A stretch of 64,000 nucleotides of DNA from Martinezella lusitana (GCF_016901135.1 NZ_JAFEVL010000048.1:248001-312000), one strand, 5' to 3'. Shown: positions 36,127-44,142, counted from the stretch's first letter. A program made the numbers and translations. Notes: generated from the letters alone by a model not told the origin.

Positions 36127-36576
36127 ATGAATCTGATTTTCAATGCGCCTTCCGAAGACAAATCCGAGCTCGAAGACGCTGGTGACTTCACTCCCCGTTT
36201 CGACGATCGCGGCCTGATCACCGCGATCGTGACCGACGCGCATGACGGCGAACTCCTGATGGTCGCGCATATGAATGCCGAGGCACTCGCTCTGACGATC
36301 AAGACGGGAACGGCGCATTATTTCAGCCGCTCCCGCGGCAAAATCTGGGAAAAGGGCGAAACCTCCGGGAATCTGCAGGCTGTGAAGGAAATCCGTACCG
36401 ATTGTGATCAGGATGCCATCTGGCTGAAAGTGGAGGTCGCCGGTCATGACGCAACGTGTCATACTGGGCGCCGTTCCTGCTTCTATCGGACGGTCGAACT
36501 CGAGGACGGGAAGCCGATGCTGAACGTGGTCGATGATCACCTGCATTTCGATCCGAGCGAAGTCTACAAACAGTAA
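36127..36576 (+). CDS. hisI: Phosphoribosyl-AMP cyclohydrolase
   Basis: A 149-residue monofunctional HisI, opening the adenine ring in the third step of histidine synthesis. Signatures are MVAHMNAEAL, the HYFSRSRGKIWEKGETSG block, the metal-binding DCDQDAIWL and the Cys pair in CHTGRRSCFYR. It is not fused to HisE, as is normal for alphaproteobacteria. Placement downstream of folE is a known rhizobial order. Confidence 0.96.
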   Translation: MNLIFNAPSEDKSELEDAGDFTPRFDDRGLITAIVTDAHDGELLMVAHMNAEALALTIKTGTAHYFSRSRGKIWEKGETSGNLQAVKEIRTDCDQDAIWLKVEVAGHDATCHTGRRSCFYRTVELEDGKPMLNVVDDHLHFDPSEVYKQ

Positions 36577-36667
36577 GCCCAATCGATGGCACGTTGTTCC
36601 AATAAGCAACGGCCAGATACACGATTTGGAAACGAAAAAGGGACAGTATTTTAGCAAGAGGCATATA

Positions 36668-36683
36668 AGCCTCGGAGGAGGCT
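36668..36683 (+). promoter_or_regulatory. Hairpin covering the patatin ribosome-binding site
   Basis: AGCCTC-ggag-GAGGCT forms a 6-base stem whose loop and right arm contain the GGAGGAGG ribosome site, five bases before ATG 36688. The short stem could modulate translation, but short GC-rich hairpins of this kind may arise by chance. Confidence 0.3.
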
Positions 36684-36687
36684 TTAA

Positions 36688-37647
36688 ATGCTGAATTGGG
36701 GGTTGAATCGTCAGAACGGCGGACAGAACTGGATCGGTTCAGGCACTTCCCACGATACGTCCAATCCGCTTGTCGCTCCCGCTCCTCCCAAGAAGGTCAA
36801 GATTGCGCTCGCACTTGGTGGCGGCGCCGCGCGCGGCTGGGCGCATATCGGCGTGTTGCGCGCCCTGGACGAAGCGGGAATCGCAGTCGGCATGATCGCC
36901 GGCACGTCGATCGGCGCGCTGGTCGGCGGCTGTTATCTTGCCGGCAAGCTTGACGAACTGGAGGCTTTTGCCCGTTCGCTGACCATGCGTCGTATCGCAA
37001 GCCTTCTCGACCTGACCATTGGTGGTAGTGGCCTGTTCGGCGGCATGCGGCTGACCAAGCGCATGCAGGAACATCTCGAAGGCCTCTCGATCGAGGATTT
37101 GGATCGTCCTTTCGTCGCCGTCGCTTCGGAGCTCAACACCGGCCACGAAGTTTGGATTGCCAATGGCTCCCTCATTACTGCGCTGCGGGCGTCATACGCC
37201 CTGCCCGGCATTTTCGAGCCGGTGCGCTCCAACGGCCGTACCCTGGTCGACGGCGCGCTGGTCAATCCCGTGCCGGTTTCCGTATGCCGCACATATGAAC
37301 AGCCGCTCGTGGTTGGGGTAAACCTGCACTACGATCTTTTTGGCCGCTCCGCCGTGGTCAAGCACAGTGTCGGTCCGCCGAATGGTGATCTGTTGCGACG
37401 CGAAGACACTCCTGCCATGAGACTCGGCATGACCGGCGTCATGGTGCAGGCTTTCAACATCATACAGGATAGAATTGCGCGTGCACGTCTTGCCGGCGAT
37501 CCGCCCGATCTTGCGCTGCACCCCCGGCTTAGCGATATCGGCCTCTCCGAATTTCATCGTGCCGGCGAGGCGATAGAACGCGGCTACGAAGAAACATTGG
37601 CGAGATTGACGGAAATCCGGCGCATGCAGGAAGCCTATGCGCGGTAG
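36688..37647 (+). CDS. Patatin-like phospholipase (RssA/NTE type)
   Basis: A 319-residue patatin-fold acyl hydrolase. The oxyanion loop ALGGGAARGWAHIGVL (about residues 42-57), nucleophile elbow GTSIG (about 73-77) and catalytic Asp in LVDGALVNPVPVS are all present, giving a complete Ser-Asp dyad. It should cleave phospholipid acyl chains; cellular role unknown. No signal peptide, so cytoplasmic. A strong GGAGGAGG lies before the ATG. Confidence 0.9.
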   Translation: MLNWGLNRQNGGQNWIGSGTSHDTSNPLVAPAPPKKVKIALALGGGAARGWAHIGVLRALDEAGIAVGMIAGTSIGALVGGCYLAGKLDELEAFARSLTMRRIASLLDLTIGGSGLFGGMRLTKRMQEHLEGLSIEDLDRPFVAVASELNTGHEVWIANGSLITALRASYALPGIFEPVRSNGRTLVDGALVNPVPVSVCRTYEQPLVVGVNLHYDLFGRSAVVKHSVGPPNGDLLRREDTPAMRLGMTGVMVQAFNIIQDRIARARLAGDPPDLALHPRLSDIGLSEFHRAGEAIERGYEETLARLTEIRRMQEAYAR

Positions 37648-37699
37648 GGCGTAAATTGGAAAAGGCGGACGTCTGGTTCGGAGCCTCTCTCGGCTAAGG

Positions 37700-37815
37700 G
37701 CGGAAGAGGGTTTTGTCGATGTCGCACGATCCGGCGCTTCGCTTTAGGCTCAGCGCGTTCGTCGCTGCAATCGACCCACTGGGTCGATTGCTTCGGCTGC
37801 GCCGAACCGCTCCTC
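37700..37815. repeat. Palindromic intergenic repeat candidate (RIME-like)
   Basis: Two palindromes sit back to back. GCAATCGACCCA and TGGGTCGATTGC at 37767-37791 form a perfect 12-base stem with a single centre base. TTCGGC-tgc-GCCGAA follows at about 37793-37807. The flanks contain paired ggcggaagaggg and ctcaccctcaccc tracts. The arrangement resembles Rhizobium intergenic mosaic elements. It may also stop transcription between patatin and the convergent CBS gene. Confidence 0.45.
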
Positions 37816-37819
37816 ACCC

Positions 37820-38254
37820 TCACCCAGCGATATAGGCCTTGATCTGCTCGGCCTCGAGCTCGATCTCGCGGATGCGCCATTTTACGACATCACCAATGGA
37901 GATGATGCCGGAAAGCTTACCCTTTTCTTCGACGGGGACATGGCGGAAACGACGCTGCGTCATCAGCTCCATCAGCTCGTCGGTCGTGGTGTCTTCCTTG
38001 CAGCGATGCACTTTCGCGGTCATCAGCGATGCGATCGGTTTGTCGAGGCATTCTGAGCCATGCTTGGCAACTGCATTGACGACATCACGCTCGGTAAAGA
38101 TACCGGAAATCTTGCCGCCCATGCCGATGACGACGATTGCACCGATGCGATTCTCATTGAGAATCTTGGCGGCCTCGGCAAGCGTCGTATTACCCCCGGT
38201 GGTAACGACATCGCGGCCTTTGGCGTCAAGTATGGCCTTTACGGAAACAGACAT
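37820..38254 (-). CDS. CBS-pair domain protein
   Basis: A 144-residue protein made of two CBS motifs (about residues 7-62 and 72-130). GGKISGIFTERDVVNAVAKHG and KGKLSGIISIGDVVKWRI are the two adenosyl-ligand-binding edges. It has no attached enzyme domain, so it is probably a cytosolic nucleotide-sensing regulator. GGGAGGA precedes ATG 38254, favouring it over an upstream start at 38287. Confidence 0.88.
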   Translation of the reverse strand: MSVSVKAILDAKGRDVVTTGGNTTLAEAAKILNENRIGAIVVIGMGGKISGIFTERDVVNAVAKHGSECLDKPIASLMTAKVHRCKEDTTTDELMELMTQRRFRHVPVEEKGKLSGIISIGDVVKWRIREIELEAEQIKAYIAG

Positions 38255-38421
38255 TCGATCCTCCCATCTCGAAAGCATAGTGAACACTCAAGCGTCCGAT
38301 ATGTTCCGAAATCACCCCCGGATTTCAAAGCGGCGCTCTGCTCACCGGTAGAGAAGGTCTCCTCTACCTCTCCACCGATGAATAGGAATGGTGCGCCTGC
38401 GGAAGCAAGAAAGCAACAGCT

Positions 38422-39192
38422 TCATTCATCGAAGGGCGCGGGTTCCTGCACTTCAACAGATGGCTGCCGATCGAACAGTGAAAAGAGCAGAAACCCGAAG
38501 AGAAAGCCGCCGATATGGGCGTCCCAGGCCACCGGCTGCGAGCTGTCGCCGGCAAGCGTGATGCCGAAGGCGACGAGTGCGTTACCGGCGACCCACATGA
38601 CGATATAGGCAACGACAGTGCGGCTGCGCAGCGAGCCGAGAATGGTGAGGCGCGGGTTCAGATGCGCCTCCCGCATGGGGAGGCGACGGCCATCCATGGC
38701 GGGAAATGCGAAGCGGCAAGCCGCTCCCATGAGTGCGGAGACGACCCCGGATGCCCCGATCAGCAGCGTCTGGTCGCCCCAGTAGAGAGCGGCATGCATG
38801 AAGGCGGAGGCGGCGGACGAGAGGATCCAGAAAATCACGTAGCGCGTGCCGCCGATGCGCCGCGCCACCGGCGCCGCGAACACCATCAGCCAAAGGCTGT
38901 TGAAGACGATGTGCTCTATGCCGCCGTGCAGCAGCGAATAGGTCACGGGCGTCCAGAGCCATTCCAGGCCCTGCTGCGACAGCGGAAACGCATAGCGGGC
39001 GGGAATGAAGCTGAACGTGAAGTAGAGCCAGTTCAGCGTGTCGTCGGACCACCATGGCAGGTTCATGACTGCAAAGACGATGATCAGGACGGCCAGACTT
39101 GCCAGAATGACCGGAGGCAGGTTGAAGGCCGGGACGCGCTGTTGCGGCCGCGGATCTTCAGGTTCTTGGCGCGGCGGCTGTTCATCGTCCAT
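38422..39192 (-). CDS. Rhomboid family intramembrane serine protease
   Basis: A 256-residue rhomboid with six or seven predicted helices. The catalytic Ser lies in IGASGVVSALMG (G-A-S-G, about residue 150) and the catalytic His in WDAHIGGFLFGF (about 230). YSLLHGGIEHIVFNSLWLMVF supplies the H-x2-x3-HxxxN element of helix 2. It cleaves membrane-spanning substrates; none is known here. A hydrophilic Gln/Pro-rich head of about 30 residues precedes helix 1. It lies about 50 bases downstream of an intrinsic terminator at the end of a structured RNA, which may control it. Confidence 0.9.
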   Translation of the reverse strand: MDDEQPPRQEPEDPRPQQRVPAFNLPPVILASLAVLIIVFAVMNLPWWSDDTLNWLYFTFSFIPARYAFPLSQQGLEWLWTPVTYSLLHGGIEHIVFNSLWLMVFAAPVARRIGGTRYVIFWILSSAASAFMHAALYWGDQTLLIGASGVVSALMGAACRFAFPAMDGRRLPMREAHLNPRLTILGSLRSRTVVAYIVMWVAGNALVAFGITLAGDSSQPVAWDAHIGGFLFGFLLFSLFDRQPSVEVQEPAPFDE

Positions 39193-39244
39193 GTCTTGCT
39201 CTGCTTTTCTGTAGAGGAAGCCGACACATAGCACAGCGAAAATC

Positions 39245-39275
39245 AAAAAAAAGCCGTCCAGCGATGCTGGACGGC
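39245..39275 (-). terminator. Intrinsic terminator at end of the rhomboid leader
   Basis: On the minus strand a perfect 10-base GC-rich stem (GCCGTCCAGC / GCTGGACGGC, 3-base loop) is followed at once by eight T residues. It is one of the best intrinsic terminators in the window and lies upstream, not downstream, of the rhomboid gene. Confidence 0.85.
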
Positions 39276-39346
39276 GTATCGGGCGTTTCTCTTCAGGATC
39301 GGCCCTGAAAGGGCCTGTCCCGCACCCAAGAAATTCGTGCTGAAGG

Positions 39347-39379
39347 TCACCTCGTGAAGTGATGAACAATTTCTTTCAT
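39347..39379 (-). CDS. Possible 10-residue leader peptide in rhomboid leader
   Basis: A short frame reads MKEIVHHFTR and stops. GGAGG lies three bases before its ATG, slightly closer than usual. Part of the ribosome site (AGG), the start codon and the second codon lie within the right arm of the 12-base hairpin, so translation would depend on opening that stem. Peptide function is unknown; regulation through its translation is an inference. Confidence 0.4.
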   Translation of the reverse strand: MKEIVHHFTR

Positions 39380-39510
39380 TTGCCTCCATGAAAGGCAAAT
39401 GAAACCAGTTGTTAACCCTAACGACCCGGATCTGGCATGAAATTCGCAACGCATGAGGTGAAGGCCATGAACGCCCGTGCATTCGAACCGAAATGGGACA
39501 CCGACGCATT

Positions 39511-40173
39511 ATGCGCCAGAAGACGAGCATCGAAATATTTACCTACTGGGAGCAGCTTCGCGGCGACGCGGATGCCCCCTTGCGCAATTTGATACAGCCA
39601 CCGGCGGTTAGCCGTATCCTGCCCGAACTGTTCATCCTGGAGAACACTTCGGATGACAATCCGCGCTTCCGCCTGGCCGGCACTACAATTTGCAGCCTCA
39701 TGGGGCGCGAGATCCGCGGCGAGAACTTTGCTGCTTTATGGGCAGGAAGCCAGCAAGATGATCCCGTCCGTATTGCCGCCGGCGTGATGACCCATGTCGT
39801 CCCCGCCTTGATCAACGCCACGGGCTACAGCGTCAGCGGCCGCAGCATGACGTTCGAGATGGTATTGATGCCGCTGCGCACATCCGGCGATATCTGCGAC
39901 AGGTTGCTGGGATGCTTGACGCCGACCGCTCGTTCGACATGGCTCGGCAACGAGCATCTGGAGTTCCTGGCACTCGACCGCAGTCGCCTGCTTTACGAGC
40001 GCCCTGCCCGCCTCGTGGATGCGCCGTCCCATCCGGATCCGGTCGATCTTCTGCCGGTACAGGAAAGCAGCGGTCTCGGCGAATGGATACGTCGGAAGTT
40101 GAATCTCGCAATGAATGACGGCGAACAAGGCAAGATTGATCCACCACGAGACAGATTCGGTCGTGGTCTCTAA
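39511..40173 (+). CDS. PAS_5 domain protein
   Basis: A 220-residue protein with a PAS_5-type sensory domain in its first two thirds: SIEIFTYWEQLRG, RILPELFILE, FRLAGTTICSLMGREIRGENFAALW. The C-terminal third is less conserved. Such proteins are widespread in Rhizobiales and have no attached output domain. ATG 39511 has no ribosome site. A strong GAGGTGAAGG lies before ATG 39467, whose frame is off by one base, so either the real start is unusual or one base is missing near 39505. A PilZ gene follows 84 bases downstream. Confidence 0.8.
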   Translation: MRQKTSIEIFTYWEQLRGDADAPLRNLIQPPAVSRILPELFILENTSDDNPRFRLAGTTICSLMGREIRGENFAALWAGSQQDDPVRIAAGVMTHVVPALINATGYSVSGRSMTFEMVLMPLRTSGDICDRLLGCLTPTARSTWLGNEHLEFLALDRSRLLYERPARLVDAPSHPDPVDLLPVQESSGLGEWIRRKLNLAMNDGEQGKIDPPRDRFGRGL

Positions 40174-40257
40174 GCTACGCCTTAGGAAAGACAACCTTAC
40201 CTTAAGAAGTTTCGGCTAGTAATTGCAGAAGGCGCAATCGGTTCGAGAAGCTTTTCC

Positions 40258-40887
40258 ATGCATTCGTTCCAGCCGGTCCATGCGACACGGTCAAATCAGA
40301 TGGCAGGCAATGCCCTTCGCAACGATCAGCGAACCTTCCAGCGGGTTCCGATCAATATGCAGGGTCGTCTGATGCTGGCCAATTACGAGGAATACGAATG
40401 CCTGGTGACGGAGATGTCACCCGGCGACATGTATGTCACCTGCCTCGGCCGCCCGCGCGCCACTGAGCGCGTCATCGCTTACATCGATCATCTCGGCCGT
40501 GTCGAGGGCAATGTTGTTGCGATCGACGGCCGCGGCTTCAGCATGTCGATCAATGCGACCGAGCGCAAGCGCGAGAAACTGGCGGCGCAGTTGACCTGGC
40601 TTGCCAACAAGCACGAGCTCGGCCTGCCGGAAGATCGTCGTCACGATCGACTGATGCCGCGCAATACGACCAGCGAACTGACACTGGATGATGGCACCGT
40701 CCATATCTGCCGCATCATGGATCTTTCGCTGTCGGGAGCTGCCGTGGACCTCGAAATCCGCCCGACCATCGGCATGCCGGTGCGCCTTGGCAATATGCGC
40801 GGCCGTGTCATCCGTCACTTCATGGAGGGCGTCGCGATCGAGTTCCTCTCCCTGCAATCGCGCGAGACCTTGCGCGAATTCCTCTGA
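40258..40887 (+). CDS. Tandem PilZ-domain protein
   Basis: A 209-residue protein with two PilZ-like domains. The first (about residues 24-100) starts RTFQRVPINMQGRLML and has TEMSPGDMYV. The second (about 125-205) has DRRHDRLMPR and DLSLSGAAVDL, matching the c-di-GMP-binding RxxxR and D/NxSxxG motifs. The second domain looks binding-competent; the first lacks a clear RxxxR. It is probably a c-di-GMP effector for motility or envelope functions. Start at 40258 is likely but 40300 is possible. Confidence 0.88.
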   Translation: MHSFQPVHATRSNQMAGNALRNDQRTFQRVPINMQGRLMLANYEEYECLVTEMSPGDMYVTCLGRPRATERVIAYIDHLGRVEGNVVAIDGRGFSMSINATERKREKLAAQLTWLANKHELGLPEDRRHDRLMPRNTTSELTLDDGTVHICRIMDLSLSGAAVDLEIRPTIGMPVRLGNMRGRVIRHFMEGVAIEFLSLQSRETLREFL

Positions 40888-40932
40888 TACTGTCATTCTC
40901 CTGTCACGCAGCGCCCGGAAATAGCGGCGTCT

Positions 40933-41919
40933 ATGTTTCACGCGCGACGGCACGAGATGCTCTATCCGGAAATAATCCCATATGATCAGGGCCTGCTTGA
41001 TGTCGGCGACGGCCAGCGGATCTTCTGGATGCAATCCGGCAATCCGCAGGGCATGCCTGTCGTCATCCTGCATGGAGGACCCGGATCCGGTAGCTCCGCG
41101 GGAACGCGACGCTATTTCGATCCGCAATATTACAGGATCATTCAGTTCGACCAACGCGGCTGCGGCAATAGTCTCCCACATGCGTCCGAACCGGAGATCG
41201 ATCTATCGGCCAATACGACATGGCATTCGGTTGCCGATATCGAGCGGTTGAGACTGCTGCTTGGCATAGAGCGCTGGATCGTATTCGGCAATTCCTGGGG
41301 GTGCACGCTCGCCCTCGTCTACGCCGAGACCCATCCGGATCGCGTAGAGTCCATGCTTGTGGTCGGCATCACCATGACGCGGCAATCCGAAATCGACTGG
41401 CTCTATCGTGGGCTCGGTCGCTTCTTTCCCGAGGAGTGGTCGCGCTTTCGTGCGGCGGTGCCGGAGGAAGCGCGCGACGGCGATCTGGTCGCTGCTTATT
41501 ATCGCCTGCTGCTCGATCCGGATCCGGCCATTCACGCGAAAGCGGCGAGCGATTGGCACGAATGGGAGGCGGCCTCGATCCTGGTCGACCCCCGCGCGAC
41601 CCTGTCCGCGCGCTGGTCCGACCCGCGCTATCTGACGGCGCGGGCGCGCATCATCACGCACTCCTTCCATCATCGGGCCTGGCTGGAGGATCGGCAGATC
41701 CTGCGTGACATCCATCGGCTTGCCGGCATCCCGTGCACGATGATCCAGGGACGACTGGATCTCGAGGCGCCTGTTACTACCGCGTGGGAATTGTCACAGG
41801 CTTGGCCCGCAGCAAAGCTGGTCATCGTTCCCAACTCCGCCCACTCACCCGCGACAGCAGAAATGGCGGCTGCCATTGTCGACGCGACCGCTAGGCTTCG
41901 TGCCCTCAGCTCAAAATAA
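40933..41919 (+). CDS. pip: Proline iminopeptidase
   Basis: A 328-residue alpha/beta hydrolase of the peptidase S33 family that removes N-terminal proline from peptides. VVILHGGPGSGSS is the oxyanion-hole block, FGNSWGCTLALVYAETHP holds the nucleophile Ser (GNSWG, against the usual GGSWG), IQGRLDLEAP supplies Asp and VPNSAHSP the catalytic His. The second start, ATG 40957, gives the more usual family N terminus, but neither start has a strong ribosome site. Confidence 0.9.
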   Translation: MFHARRHEMLYPEIIPYDQGLLDVGDGQRIFWMQSGNPQGMPVVILHGGPGSGSSAGTRRYFDPQYYRIIQFDQRGCGNSLPHASEPEIDLSANTTWHSVADIERLRLLLGIERWIVFGNSWGCTLALVYAETHPDRVESMLVVGITMTRQSEIDWLYRGLGRFFPEEWSRFRAAVPEEARDGDLVAAYYRLLLDPDPAIHAKAASDWHEWEAASILVDPRATLSARWSDPRYLTARARIITHSFHHRAWLEDRQILRDIHRLAGIPCTMIQGRLDLEAPVTTAWELSQAWPAAKLVIVPNSAHSPATAEMAAAIVDATARLRALSSK

Positions 41920-42309
41920 AAGCTCAAAATTTTTTCGTGCCTGTTTTCCCAAAATGAGACAGTCCAAGGCGATTTCCCCTGTCATGGGCATTCCGTTGAC
42001 GCCCCAGTGGAAGCTTTTCGTCTCGTCACGGCGCTATTTTTGACCGAACTGACGTCTGGCTGTTAAGAATCCAGCCGACCGGAAATCATTTCAAAACAGT
42101 TCGATACTGCGATTTTCCGAGCGCGAACCAATACCGAAAACACTCAAATTTTAATCGAATTCGCCGAAAACTTGATTCAAGTTTTCCGCTCGTTTTATGA
42201 AAATTTTCTCCAGATTTGAATAAACTAAGTCCTTAATTTGACTATGCAATTTTGCGTCGGATAAAAGCATGCGTGTCATTCTGGCCCCAATAAGAACAGG
42301 GACAGGGAC
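41920..42309. other. AT-rich regulatory region before the transglutaminase-like gene
   Basis: No gene was found. The stretch is much more AT-rich than its surroundings from about 42050 and contains a 21-base palindrome at 42166-42186. It probably holds the promoter of the gene at 42310. Confidence 0.5.
42166..42186. promoter_or_regulatory. 21-base palindrome, operator candidate
   Basis: GAAAACTTGA, one centre base, then TCAAGTTTTC form perfect 10-base arms in an AT-rich region about 125 bases upstream of the transglutaminase-like gene. The symmetry suits a dimeric regulator. No regulator is identified. Confidence 0.45.
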
Positions 42310-42915
42310 ATGAACTTTCAATTCGTACTTCGCGGCTGCGCCGCATTGGCACTCGCCACTCTCGGCTTCTTCGGCCTCGCTCAGGCCGCACCTGCCAATA
42401 TGACGATCACCGGTGACGCTGCGCCCCCGATCGGTCACTACGAGTTCTGCAAGGAGAATCCGAAGGAGTGCGTCTATGCCGGCGGCGACGCTGGTCCGAT
42501 CCTTCTCTCCCAGGACAGCTGGAAGACGATCCTGAAGGTCAACTACACCGTCAACACGACGATCAAGCCGATGACCGATATGGAACTCTACGGCGTCGAG
42601 GAAAAATGGGCGATCCCGACCACCGCCGGCGACTGCGAGGATTTCGCATTGCTGAAGCGCAAGCAGCTGATCGATGCGGGCTTTTCCCCTTCCGATCTGC
42701 TGATGACCGTCGTGCTGCAGCCCAACGGCGAAGGCCATGCCGTTCTGACCGTTCGCACCGACCGCGGCGATTTCATTCTCGACAATATGCGCAACAAGGT
42801 GAAGCTCTGGTCGGAGACCGAATACACCTTCCTGAAGCGCCAGTCGGCTGACGACCCGGCCCGCTGGGTCAAGATCCAGGACGGCCGCGCCGTCGCAGTC
42901 GGCAGCTTGAAGTAG
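42310..42915 (+). CDS. Bacterial transglutaminase-like cysteine peptidase (BTLCP)
   Basis: A 201-residue exported protein with a signal peptide (about residues 1-26, ending GLAQA). The papain-like triad is clear: Cys in TAGDCEDFALLKRKQL, His in GEGHAVLTVRT and Asp in DFILDNM. This is the BTLCP family (PF06035), related to LapG-type periplasmic proteases. Substrate is unknown; envelope or adhesin processing is plausible. It is monocistronic, with a strong terminator after it. Confidence 0.9.
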   Translation: MNFQFVLRGCAALALATLGFFGLAQAAPANMTITGDAAPPIGHYEFCKENPKECVYAGGDAGPILLSQDSWKTILKVNYTVNTTIKPMTDMELYGVEEKWAIPTTAGDCEDFALLKRKQLIDAGFSPSDLLMTVVLQPNGEGHAVLTVRTDRGDFILDNMRNKVKLWSETEYTFLKRQSADDPARWVKIQDGRAVAVGSLK

Positions 42916-43015
42916 GTCGTCATTTGACGCATCCCGATCGTCGGCGACCTAGCGCCGGTGATCACGATCAGAGGCCCGGTCTTGTCCCCTGATTTCTGTC
43001 CAGGCCGGTGCCTCT

Positions 43016-43049
43016 GAGCCGTTCCCACTGTCCCGGGAACGGCTCTTTT
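43016..43049 (+). terminator. Intrinsic terminator of BTLCP gene
   Basis: GAGCCGTTCCC and GGGAACGGCTC form a perfect 11-base stem with an 8-base loop, followed by TTTT. A weaker hairpin (cagaggc / gcctctg) lies just upstream at about 42969-43016. Apart from these and the CtrA-type box, the 42916-43254 gap holds nothing recognised. Confidence 0.85.
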
Positions 43050-43131
43050 CGTCATTGACGCATCCCTTGCAAGGCGAAAGCGAATAATTTCAGCGAGCCG
43101 GCACGACAATAGATTGGTTGCCGATGTGTTT

Positions 43132-43146
43132 TTAATCCTTCATTAA
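43132..43146 (+). promoter_or_regulatory. CtrA-type binding site
   Basis: TTAA, seven bases, TTAA followed by CC matches the CtrA consensus TTAA-N7-TTAA(C) exactly. It lies 109 bases upstream of the start codon at 43255 and may link that gene to the cell cycle. Confidence 0.5.
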
Positions 43147-43254
43147 CCACTGTGGCGCCAAACATTTTTCTGACAAGACTCATCAAAGGTCAGGCGCCGC
43201 GCCGGTTTTGCCATCGACGATGGCTTCCGAGCGGAAGCAAATGAAGGCAAGAGC

Positions 43255-44025
43255 ATGGCTTCTCCCCTGTCACACGCCTCCGCGGTTGACGAACAGCCGC
43301 TGATCTCGAGCGGTCTCGTCTATAGGCTTACATCAGGCGTTGCCCTCCTGGCCGCCCTCACCGTGGCCATATCCGTCGGCGGTCATTGGCTTGGCGAGAA
43401 AATCTCGCTGGCCGGCCATACGACCGAGACTAGGCCCATTGCCGTAACGATCGGCGAGGACACGCTGCACCTCGCAGCCAACACCATCCGTTTCCCGAGT
43501 GAGCGGGCGGACGGAGCAGCCGAGCGCGTCGATCTTTACCTCACATGGCCGCAGATGCAGGGATATAGCGAAGCCGATCGATTGCGCTTTGACGACATTT
43601 CCCAGTCGTCTTCACTGATTTTCCTGCAGCTCAGCCAGAGCACGATGTCGCGCGACATGTCGGGCCGGTTGGAGCCGATCTACTCGCATATTGTGGATGG
43701 TGCCGCTTACGCCGGTCCCTATGGGCTGGCGGCGCATCGACTGCGTGCCGACGCCGGCTACAACGGCGAAGTGCTTCTGACAGCGCCACGCGCGGGCGAG
43801 CCTGATTATGTCGTGCGCTGCATCCTGCCCTCTTCGCCTGCCCTGGCAACCAGTGGCGATTGTCAGAGGGACGTGAAGGTCGGCAAGGATCTGAGTGTTC
43901 TCTACCGTTTTTCCAGTAACCAGCTTGGGGACTGGTACAGCATGGATGCTGCCGTCCAAAGCTTCGTGAAGGCGCGTCTTGAGGATGTTGCGGGCGCCGG
44001 AACTCTATCCGTGGGCGGTCGCTAG
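43255..44025 (+). CDS. Single-pass membrane protein of unknown function
   Basis: A 256-residue protein with a short cytoplasmic head, one membrane helix (about residues 24-46) and a soluble, probably periplasmic domain. Three late Cys (DYVVRCILP, SGDCQRD) could pair two and one. I do not recognise the family; similar proteins occur in rhizobia without assigned function. GAAGGCAAGAGC precedes the ATG. A CtrA-type box upstream and the D-Ala-D-Ala carboxypeptidase gene downstream hint at a cell-envelope or division role, which is inference. Confidence 0.7.
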   Translation: MASPLSHASAVDEQPLISSGLVYRLTSGVALLAALTVAISVGGHWLGEKISLAGHTTETRPIAVTIGEDTLHLAANTIRFPSERADGAAERVDLYLTWPQMQGYSEADRLRFDDISQSSSLIFLQLSQSTMSRDMSGRLEPIYSHIVDGAAYAGPYGLAAHRLRADAGYNGEVLLTAPRAGEPDYVVRCILPSSPALATSGDCQRDVKVGKDLSVLYRFSSNQLGDWYSMDAAVQSFVKARLEDVAGAGTLSVGGR

Positions 44026-44142
44026 AATGGCGCGAAAACCTGAAACCAACTGTTCATCATAAACCGATTGGTAACGCTAAGCCCCTAGTCTAAAACGCAA
44101 CGGGCGTTTCTGGAGGCGGCGGCCGGATAATCGAGAATGTAA

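Larger units (their letters stand above)
39245..39404 (-). ncRNA. Structured leader RNA or small RNA upstream of rhomboid gene
   Basis: Read on the minus strand, the element begins with a perfect 12-base hairpin (TTTCATTTGCCT, 7-base loop, AGGCAAATGAAA; 39374-39404). A possible multi-branched fold follows: CTTCA/TGAAG closing pairs (39291-39295 with 39341-39345) enclosing a GCAC/GTGC arm (39322-39340) and a GGCCCT-ttc-AGGGCC arm (39301-39315). It ends with the terminator at 39245-39275. A 10-codon open frame lies inside. It could be an attenuator for the rhomboid gene or an independent sRNA. A match to an existing Rhizobiales RNA family cannot be excluded from sequence alone. Confidence 0.6.
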
